DNA of 6,895 nt from PGYR01 sp040264895 (GTDB lineage: Bacteria; Bacteroidota; Ignavibacteria; Kapaibacteriales; UBA2268). Location: positions 1-6,895 of the forward strand of contig JBDQHL010000069.1 in assembly GCA_040264895.1 (NCBI GenBank), given 5' to 3'. Positions 1 through 5,588 of this stretch are shown piece by piece. Each line of letters begins with the position of its first letter. Position 1 is the stretch's first letter. Under the pieces are notes generated by a model. That model searched no databases. It was given only the letters and a program-made list of their open reading frames with translations, and was not told the DNA's origin. Position numbers and translations under genes: made by a program.

Positions 1-221
1 ATCAAATTATTAATATAATTTCTATCAAAGCCTATTTTTTCTAGCATTTCATATTCTATAATGTCTTGTTCAGATTTACTACCACTATCTGAAGTGGCTA
101 GTATCTTCATCAATTTATTAATATTTACTGGTTCTTCAAAAGTAAACAACAATGCTTCAATAGCTCTTTTTTGATCTTCTTTTGGTAAAGTAAAAAAATA
201 TGGTAAGTCTTCAATTTCCAT
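1..221 (-). CDS. scpB: Segregation and condensation protein B, N-terminal part (runs off left edge)
   Basis: This is the first 73 codons of a protein that continues past the left edge of the window. The ATG at 221-219 overlaps the scpA stop by one base (TAATG), the usual sign of translational coupling. The visible protein contains IEALLFTFEEPVNINKL at about residues 21-37, which matches the N-terminal winged-helix start of ScpB (an 'IEALLF...EEP' pattern). In the family, a ScpB dimer binds the ScpA kleisin and, with SMC, forms the complex that compacts and segregates the chromosome. The reading frame stays open to the edge. The call rests on the short motif plus its position directly behind scpA; the rest of the protein cannot be checked here. 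No separate promoter or ribosome binding site is visible, so translation probably depends on ribosomes finishing scpA. Confidence 0.88.
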   Translation of the reverse strand, partial: MEIEDLPYFFTLPKEDQKRAIEALLFTFEEPVNINKLMKILATSDSGSKSEQDIIEYEMLEKIGFDRNYINNL

Positions 222-931
222 TAATTCAAATTCAAATTAGGTGAAATAATAATATCTTTGTTCAAATCATCTTGACTAACAAATATCTCAGAAGAACGGA
301 CTAACTCCAATAATGCAAGGAATGTAACCACAAGATTTGATTTCGTCATTTTTGAAGTAAGTTCAAAAAACATCAATCTTCCTTTTACTTTCAAACTTCT
401 GAGTAATTCTGTTTTCTGTTCTTCTACAGTTATTGGAATTAATTCCACAACGTGTTCTTTTTTAGCATTATCTAATCTATCAACGGCATATTTGAATGCA
501 GTTAGTAAATCAAATATCGTTGTATTAGTATAAACTGTCTCTACATTTTCATCTTCAGGATAATATATACGCTCGTGGAAATGCAAGTGATTTTCTTCAT
601 TTACTCTCATCTCTTTAGAAGCTTCTTTTATCTGATTATATTCTAATAGCTTTTGTACCAATTCATTACGAGGATCTTCTATCTCATCGCCATTTTCATC
701 TTTAGGTCTTGGTAGAAGTAATTTTGCTTTGACATACATAAGAGTTGATGCCATTACTATGAATTCCCCTGCCAATTCTAAATCAAGTAATTTCATAACC
801 CTAACATAACTCAAAAACTCTTCAGTTATTCGAGATATAGGAATATCATAGATATCTAACTCGTCTCTTCTTATGAAATATAAGAGTAAGTCAAATGGTC
901 CTTCGAAATTTGGTAATTGAATTCTGTACAT
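221..931 (-). CDS. scpA: Segregation and condensation protein A (kleisin subunit of SMC-ScpAB)
   Basis: A complete 236-residue protein, a normal length for ScpA. The N-terminus carries the family signature FEGPFDLLLYFIRRDELDIY (residues 9-28), followed by DIPI and the helical region that contacts the SMC neck. Around 61-75 is the conserved ASTLMYVKAKLLLPR, followed by an acidic linker and ELVQKLLEY (90-98). The C-terminus has the winged-helix segment VVTFLALLELVRSSEIFV (201-218), which binds the SMC head. ScpA bridges the two SMC ATPase heads and recruits ScpB. The ATG at 931-929 was chosen because the signature begins nine residues in. No Shine-Dalgarno is present. The gene lies 69 bases behind alr on the same strand and overlaps scpB by one base. 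The last codons are a short AAT-TTG repeat (NLNLN), a harmless low-complexity tail. Confidence 0.95.
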   Translation of the reverse strand: MYRIQLPNFEGPFDLLLYFIRRDELDIYDIPISRITEEFLSYVRVMKLLDLELAGEFIVMASTLMYVKAKLLLPRPKDENGDEIEDPRNELVQKLLEYNQIKEASKEMRVNEENHLHFHERIYYPEDENVETVYTNTTIFDLLTAFKYAVDRLDNAKKEHVVELIPITVEEQKTELLRSLKVKGRLMFFELTSKMTKSNLVVTFLALLELVRSSEIFVSQDDLNKDIIISPNLNLN

Positions 932-953
932 AAAATCTGATTATTTGTATCTA

Positions 954-961
954 CAAAGGTA
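954..961 (-). promoter_or_regulatory. Candidate Bacteroidota-type -7 promoter element for scpAB
   Basis: On the minus strand this reads TACCTTTG, a full match to the TAnnTTTG -7 box of the Bacteroidota primary sigma factor. It would place the transcript start about 15 bases before the scpA ATG. No convincing TTG -33 element is seen 19-21 bases upstream, only a T-rich stretch near 978-984. The location in the short alr-scpA gap supports it; the missing -33 box keeps confidence moderate. scpA might also be reached by read-through from alr, since no terminator hairpin is visible in the gap. Confidence 0.45.
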
Positions 962-1000
962 AAATATAGTTTAATAGAAAAGGAATAAAATTATCAACAA

Positions 1001-2098
1001 CTATATATATAACCTTTCAATACGAGGTAATAATTGAGTAATAATAACATAAGGAATGGTTCCAACTTTCTCAGCAACATCATAAATATTATCTGCTATT
1101 CCACTATTACCAATTATTGTCACTTTATCTCCTTCACTTACATCAAGTCCAGATATGTCAACCATAGTGTAATCCATACACACTGAACCCACAATAATAC
1201 AAGCTTTGCCATTGATTTCAAAAGTGCCCTTATTAAACATCTCCCATGAATACCCGTGACCATATCCAATAGGTATCAGTGCTATTTCCATGTCCCTATC
1301 AGCTATAAATTTATTAGAGTAACCAATATTTTCTCCTTTTATAACTTTTTTTACTAAAGTTACTTCAGAAATTAGCTCTAAACCCATTTCTAATTTACTT
1401 GAATTATATAATTCGCGATTTGGTAAGTAACCGTAAATAGAAAGTCCTGGTCTTGAATAAGTAGCATTATTTTTAATTCCACTAAATATTGCTGCTGAGT
1501 TATGTGTGTGAGTGTAATCTAACTTTCCGAAAATGTTTTCTATTTTATTTTTAGCTTCTTCGAAAAGAGAAAGTTGTCTTTGAGATTGTTTCTTATCTTC
1601 ATCATCTGATGAAATCAAGTGTGTCAAACAACCAATTACTTTTAGATTAGTAAAGGTCTTAAGTTCTACTATCAATAAGTCAAGCTCATCTGTTCTGACA
1701 CCTTCTCTGTTCATTCCAGTGTCAATGAATATATGAATTTTAATTATAGTTTCTTTTTTTCTTGCTTCTTGATTTAAAGCTTTCAAAACTTTTGTGTTTA
1801 CAATACTTACTTGCAAATCATTATTAATTATATCATCAACTTGATCAATTGAAATTGAACCTGTTATAAGGATCTCACCATTGTCACCAGATTTTCTTAA
1901 TCTTTGTGCCTCATGCACATAGGGCACACCCAAAATCTCGACTTTTTCTTCTCTTAATATCCTTGAAATCTCTTCAATTCCAAAACCATAAGCATTGGCT
2001 TTTACAATTCCAATAATCTTTGTACCTGAAGTTTCTCTAATTATTCTTAAATTGTGTCTTATTGCTTTTGTATTTATTATAGCTTTTGATCGGTTCAT
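1001..2098 (-). CDS. alr: Alanine racemase, PLP-dependent
   Basis: A complete 365-residue protein, typical length for the family. It interconverts L- and D-alanine in the cytoplasm, supplying D-alanine for peptidoglycan. The N-terminal barrel holds the PLP-binding lysine in VKANAYGFG (K33). GMNREGV at 129-135 carries the arginine that contacts PLP and the substrate region (R131), and RPGLSIYG is at 216-223. The C-terminal beta domain has IGYSNKF (258-264), with Y260 as the probable second catalytic base, and GSVCMDYTMVDI (304-315) around the entry channel. Two spots depart from the common pattern: IGYGHGYSW (277-285), where many homologues have a 'GYADGYPR'-like sequence, and RIER near the C-terminus (359-362), where RIPR is usual. 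All catalytic residues are present, so activity is expected. The gene is not fused to murF, unlike the form found in many Bacteroidota. It is divergent from the aldehyde dehydrogenase gene and upstream of scpAB. Confidence 0.93.
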   Translation of the reverse strand: MNRSKAIINTKAIRHNLRIIRETSGTKIIGIVKANAYGFGIEEISRILREEKVEILGVPYVHEAQRLRKSGDNGEILITGSISIDQVDDIINNDLQVSIVNTKVLKALNQEARKKETIIKIHIFIDTGMNREGVRTDELDLLIVELKTFTNLKVIGCLTHLISSDDEDKKQSQRQLSLFEEAKNKIENIFGKLDYTHTHNSAAIFSGIKNNATYSRPGLSIYGYLPNRELYNSSKLEMGLELISEVTLVKKVIKGENIGYSNKFIADRDMEIALIPIGYGHGYSWEMFNKGTFEINGKACIIVGSVCMDYTMVDISGLDVSEGDKVTIIGNSGIADNIYDVAEKVGTIPYVIITQLLPRIERLYI

Positions 2099-2183
2099 TA
2101 AATATTTGCTTCCTAAATGCCGAAATTGTAAATATAAACTTACTTGAAAAAATAAAATTATAAATTTTAAATGAGAATACTAT

Positions 2184-2191
2184 TATCTTTG
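2184..2191 (+). promoter_or_regulatory. Candidate -7 promoter element for the aldehyde dehydrogenase gene
   Basis: TATCTTTG followed by CA fits the extended TAnnTTTG box of Bacteroidota promoters well. It would start a transcript near 2198 with a leader of about 150 bases before the ATG at 2349. No TTG lies at the expected -33 spacing; the nearest one upstream (2144-2146) is too far. The expected chance count of this word in an AT-rich gap of this size is not negligible, so this is a plausible candidate rather than a firm call. Confidence 0.45.
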
Positions 2192-2258
2192 CATAGTAAA
2201 TTCAGAAAGCAATATGCCAAATGACTTGAAAAGAAAAGTGAAAATAAGCATTAAATTA

Positions 2259-2266
2259 CAAAAGTA
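2259..2266 (-). promoter_or_regulatory. Candidate -7 promoter element for alr
   Basis: On the minus strand this reads TACTTTTG, a match to TAnnTTTG. It would start leftward transcription near 2252 and give alr a leader of about 150 bases. No clear TTG -33 element is seen upstream. It points towards the plus-strand candidate at 2184-2191, so the two transcripts would overlap at their 5' ends. It may be a chance match; no better candidate closer to the alr start was found. Confidence 0.3.
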
Positions 2267-2337
2267 GAACTTAAAACACTAAATTGTAAGATATTACTTC
2301 AGTAGAGATTAAAATAAGACAAAAATCTAAAATATAT

Positions 2338-2342
2338 AAGGA
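2338..2342 (+). promoter_or_regulatory. Ribosome binding site of the aldehyde dehydrogenase gene
   Basis: AAGGA sits six bases before the ATG at 2349, ideal Shine-Dalgarno spacing. It fixes the start codon over the in-frame ATG six codons later. It is the only well-placed Shine-Dalgarno sequence in the window: scpA and the carboxyltransferase gene have none, and alr has only an AGGA 12 bases from its ATG. Confidence 0.6.
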
Positions 2343-2348
2343 TAAAAA

Positions 2349-3893
2349 ATGGTAGATTATAAACCGATGGATTATCTGGACTTTAACGATCTGGAGATTG
2401 CAAAAAAACAAAAAGCTGAATTAGATAAAGTTAAAGAACAATTAGGAAAAGAATATCCCAATATCATCGATGGTAAAGAGGTATTCACTGATAAGAAAAC
2501 TAAGTCTTACAACCCTGGAAATAAGGACGAAGTAGTTGGAATATTTCAAAAATCAGGAAAAGAAGATGCAGAAAAGGCTATCTTGGCTGCAGAAAAAGCA
2601 TTCGAATCATGGAGATTTGTTCCAGCTAAAGAAAGAGCGGAATACCTATTCAAAGCAAGTGAGATAATCAAACAACGTAGATTAGAAATTAATGCCTGGA
2701 TGATTACAGAAGTAGGTAAGAATTACTTAGAGGCAGATGCTGACACTTGTGAAGCTATTGACTTCCTTGAGTTTTATGCAAGAGAAATGATAAGATTATC
2801 GGAAAATCAACCATTGACTGGTCATCCAGATGAAATAAATGAATATTTTTATATTCCTTTGGGTGTTGGTATAGTAATTCCACCTTGGAACTTCCCATTT
2901 GCTATTATGGCTGGTACTGTTGCAGCTTCATTTGTTACTGGTAACACCGTAGTATTGAAACCATCTTCTGATGCGCCAATGATGGCTAAGATATTTGATG
3001 AGATTATGAGAGAAGTTGGTTTACCTGATGGTGTATTTAACTACCTAGTTGCAAGTGGTTCTGAAGCAGGCGATTATATGGTTGATCATCCTAAAACTCG
3101 TTATATTACATTCACTGGCTCAATGGAAGTTGGTACAAGAATTTATGAAAGAGCTGCGAAAGTAAACCCTGGTCAAATATGGCTTAAGAGAGTAGTTGCT
3201 GAGATGGGTGGAAAGGATGCAATGCTTATCGATAGCGAGTGTGATGTAGATTATGCTGCTGGAGAAGTTGTAAAAGCTGCTTTTGGATTCCAAGGTCAAA
3301 AGTGCTCTGCGTGTTCTCGTGCCATTATTGATGAATCTATCTATGATGAGTTTGTTGAGTTATTAAAAGAAAAAGCAGAGAAAATTGAAATCGGTGACCC
3401 AAGAGATGATAAAGCTGCTGGTCCAGTTGTGAGTGAAGGTGCTTATAACTCAATCAAAGAATATATCGAAATAGGTAAATCAGAAGGTAAATTGATACTC
3501 GGTGGCGACACTCCTAACGCTGATAAGGGATACTACATCTCTCCTACTATCTTTGTTGATGTTCCTGAAGATGCAAGAATCGCTAAAGAAGAAATCTTTG
3601 GTCCTGTTCTTTCTGTAATCAAATCTAAAAACTTCGATGATGGTGTTAGAATTTTCAATGACTCAATCTACGGTTTAACTGGAGGTTTAATCACTGATAA
3701 TCCTGATAAGTTAGAGAGAGGAAAGAAAAAGCTACACTGTGGTAATCTATATCTGAATAGAAAATGTACTGGTGCATTAGTTGATGTTCATCCATTCGGT
3801 GGATTCAACATGAGTGGAACAGATAGTAAAGCTGGTAGTCGCGACTACTTACAACTATTTATGCAAGGTAAATCAGTTGCCACTAAAAAGTAA
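2349..3893 (+). CDS. rocA: L-glutamate gamma-semialdehyde (1-pyrroline-5-carboxylate) dehydrogenase
   Basis: A complete 514-residue member of the NAD(P)-dependent aldehyde dehydrogenase superfamily. It oxidises glutamate-gamma-semialdehyde, the open form of 1-pyrroline-5-carboxylate, to glutamate, the last step of proline and ornithine/arginine catabolism. Visible motifs are PPWNFPFAIMAG (178-189; N181 stabilises the oxyanion), FTGSMEVG (255-262) in the nucleotide-binding fold, AEMGGKD (284-290; E285 is the general base), FGFQGQKCSACSR (312-324; C319 is the nucleophile) and EEIFGPV (414-420). The assignment to P5C dehydrogenase rather than a general aldehyde dehydrogenase rests on the N-terminal 'LGKEYPNIIDGKEV' block, QKCSACSR, and the C-terminal PFGGFNMSGTDSKAG (482-496), all typical of the RocA/PruA class. 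The start is backed by AAGGA six bases upstream. It is a lone gene, divergent from alr and ending at a strong terminator. No proline dehydrogenase is nearby. The alternative symbol pruA is also used for this enzyme. Confidence 0.92.
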   Translation: MVDYKPMDYLDFNDLEIAKKQKAELDKVKEQLGKEYPNIIDGKEVFTDKKTKSYNPGNKDEVVGIFQKSGKEDAEKAILAAEKAFESWRFVPAKERAEYLFKASEIIKQRRLEINAWMITEVGKNYLEADADTCEAIDFLEFYAREMIRLSENQPLTGHPDEINEYFYIPLGVGIVIPPWNFPFAIMAGTVAASFVTGNTVVLKPSSDAPMMAKIFDEIMREVGLPDGVFNYLVASGSEAGDYMVDHPKTRYITFTGSMEVGTRIYERAAKVNPGQIWLKRVVAEMGGKDAMLIDSECDVDYAAGEVVKAAFGFQGQKCSACSRAIIDESIYDEFVELLKEKAEKIEIGDPRDDKAAGPVVSEGAYNSIKEYIEIGKSEGKLILGGDTPNADKGYYISPTIFVDVPEDARIAKEEIFGPVLSVIKSKNFDDGVRIFNDSIYGLTGGLITDNPDKLERGKKKLHCGNLYLNRKCTGALVDVHPFGGFNMSGTDSKAGSRDYLQLFMQGKSVATKK

Positions 3894-3916
3894 TCGATAT
3901 TTAATGGTATTTATAC

Positions 3917-3950
3917 AAAAAGAGCTTCATTTAATTATGAAGCTCTTTTT
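3917..3950. terminator. Bidirectional rho-independent terminator between converging genes
   Basis: A perfect 14-base inverted repeat: AAAAAGAGCTTCAT (3917-3930) and ATGAAGCTCTTTTT (3937-3950) around a six-base loop, TTAATT. The plus strand continues into a run of T to 3954, and the minus strand has T's at the base of its own stem. It lies 23 bases after the aldehyde dehydrogenase stop and 27 bases after the carboxyltransferase stop, so it can serve both converging transcripts. The GAGCTTC core with flanking A and T tracts is classic for an intrinsic terminator. Confidence 0.93.
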
Positions 3951-3977
3951 TTTTGTGAAATTGTTTTAATTTAATCT

Positions 3978-5585
3978 CTACATTCTGAACACACCAAACT
4001 GAGGATCTTCAATATCGTTATTCAAAGCAGTTGATATATTCATAGCAAGTACATTTCTTGTGTCAACTAAATCAATTATCCCATCATCCCACAACCTTGC
4101 AGAAGAGTAGTAAGGCGTTGCCTGCTCTTCATATTTTTCTAGTATAGGTTGCTTGATTTCTTGTATCTGCTCTTCAGTTAAGTTCTCACCTTTCTTTTCT
4201 AATTGTTTCACTTTAACAGAAGTAAGTACATTGGCTGCTTGTTCACCACCCATTACAGAAATCTTTCCTGTTGGCCACATCCATAGAAAATTGGGGTCAT
4301 ATCCCCTACCGCACATTGCATAGTTACCAGCACCATAGCTACCACCTACAATCATTGTGAATTTGGGAACATTTGTATTAGCTACTGCGTGAACTAACTT
4401 AGCTCCGTCACTTGCTATTCCACCATGCTCATATTTCTTACCAACCATAAATCCAGTTATATTTTGCAAGAAAATAATCGGAATCTTTCTTACCGAACAC
4501 AATTCAATAAAATGTGCACCCTTCAAGCTTGATTCAGAAAATAACACTCCATTGTTACCTATTACCCCAACTGGATAACCCATTATTCTGGCAAAGCCTG
4601 TAACTAATGATTTTCCATAATTTTCTTTAAATTCTTGGAATCTACTACCATCAACTACTCGTGCAATAACTTCCTTTATATCAAAAGGAGTTCTGATATT
4701 CTTAGGAATTACACCATATAACTCATCAGCATCATAATAAGGTTCTTCAATTTTGTCTCGCTTAGTATCATATTTATTTTGCTTTTCAAAATTTTCAACT
4801 ATATCTCTTACAATTTTAAGAGCGTGAGAATCATTTTCAGCTAAGTGATCTGCTACTCCAGATATTTTAGTATGAACATCTGCACCACCTAATTCTTCAG
4901 AAGTTACTTCTTCTCCAGTAGCTGCCTTTACCAGTGGCGGACCACCAATGAATATAGTTGCTTGATTTCTCACCATTACAGTCTCGTCACTCATAGCTGG
5001 TACGTAGGCACCACCAGCAGTACAAGAACCCATAACACAAGCAATCTGAGGAATCCTCATTTTTGACATCTGAGCTTGATTATAAAAGATATTTCCAAAA
5101 TGTTCCTTGTCTGCAAATGTTTCCGACTGATAAGGTAAGAATATGCCTCCAGAATCAACCAAATAGATACAAGGAAGATTATTCTTCATCGCTATTTGCT
5201 GAGCTCTTATGTGCTTTTTGATTGTCATTGGGAAATAAGTACCACCTTTCACAGTAGCATCATTTGCAACAATCATACACTCCACACCTTTGATAATACC
5301 AATACCTGTGACTACACCTGCAGAAGGTGCAATTCCATCGTACATATCTGTAGCTGCAAATGCACCTACTTCTAAAAATGGAGTATTTTTGTCACATAAC
5401 TCTTCTATTCTATCTCGAACAAGTAGCTTACCCCTATCTAAGTGTTTTTGTCTGTGGTGTTCAGGACCACCTTTTTTTAAATCAATAAGTCTTTTCCTAT
5501 AATCTTCAACAATCGATTTATTATGATTATAATTTTCCTTAAAGTCTGGGGAGCTAGTTGATATTTTACTTTTTATTCTTTTCAT
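3978..5585 (-). CDS. mccB: Acyl-CoA carboxylase carboxyltransferase (beta) subunit, methylcrotonyl-CoA carboxylase type
   Basis: A complete 535-residue carboxyltransferase with the two crotonase-like domains of the biotin-dependent acyl-CoA carboxylases. It transfers the carboxyl group from biotin to an acyl-CoA; in the methylcrotonyl-CoA family this makes 3-methylglutaconyl-CoA during leucine breakdown. Evidence: ANDATVKGGTYFPMTIKKH (107-125), MGSCTAGGAYVPAMSDE (185-201, first oxyanion-hole glycines), GGPPLVKAATGEE (214-226), LGGADVHTKISGVADH (232-247), NITGFMVGKKYEHGGIA (375-391) and GGSYGAGNYAMCGRGYD (414-430, second oxyanion site), ending in the FGVFRM tail common to this subfamily. Length and start match MccB homologues. 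The gene begins 3 bases after the M20 peptidase stop, so the two are very probably cotranscribed, and it ends at the shared terminator. The biotin carboxylase/biotin carrier subunit is not in the window. Exact substrate (3-methylcrotonyl versus geranyl or another branched acyl-CoA) is inferred from family resemblance. Confidence 0.9.
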   Translation of the reverse strand: MKRIKSKISTSSPDFKENYNHNKSIVEDYRKRLIDLKKGGPEHHRQKHLDRGKLLVRDRIEELCDKNTPFLEVGAFAATDMYDGIAPSAGVVTGIGIIKGVECMIVANDATVKGGTYFPMTIKKHIRAQQIAMKNNLPCIYLVDSGGIFLPYQSETFADKEHFGNIFYNQAQMSKMRIPQIACVMGSCTAGGAYVPAMSDETVMVRNQATIFIGGPPLVKAATGEEVTSEELGGADVHTKISGVADHLAENDSHALKIVRDIVENFEKQNKYDTKRDKIEEPYYDADELYGVIPKNIRTPFDIKEVIARVVDGSRFQEFKENYGKSLVTGFARIMGYPVGVIGNNGVLFSESSLKGAHFIELCSVRKIPIIFLQNITGFMVGKKYEHGGIASDGAKLVHAVANTNVPKFTMIVGGSYGAGNYAMCGRGYDPNFLWMWPTGKISVMGGEQAANVLTSVKVKQLEKKGENLTEEQIQEIKQPILEKYEEQATPYYSSARLWDDGIIDLVDTRNVLAMNISTALNNDIEDPQFGVFRM

Positions 5586-5588
5586 AAT

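Noticed and set aside
221..240. Short AAT-TTG direct repeat at the end of scpA
   Set aside because: Only about two and a half copies of a six-base unit (NLNLN); ordinary low-complexity C-terminus, not a functional repeat array.
932..1000. Search for a terminator hairpin between alr and scpA
   Set aside because: The gap is AT-rich with T runs, but I see no G+C-containing inverted repeat able to form a stable stem.
2099..2348. Possible riboswitch, tRNA or small RNA in the divergent gap
   Set aside because: No conserved riboswitch core, cloverleaf or strong hairpin is visible; the sequence is mostly A/T without structured G+C pairing.
5290..5502. 70-codon open frame on the plus strand
   Set aside because: It lies wholly inside mccB on the opposite strand, where the mccB frame encodes conserved carboxyltransferase sequence. 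Its own translation is serine/proline/leucine-rich with no recognisable motif.
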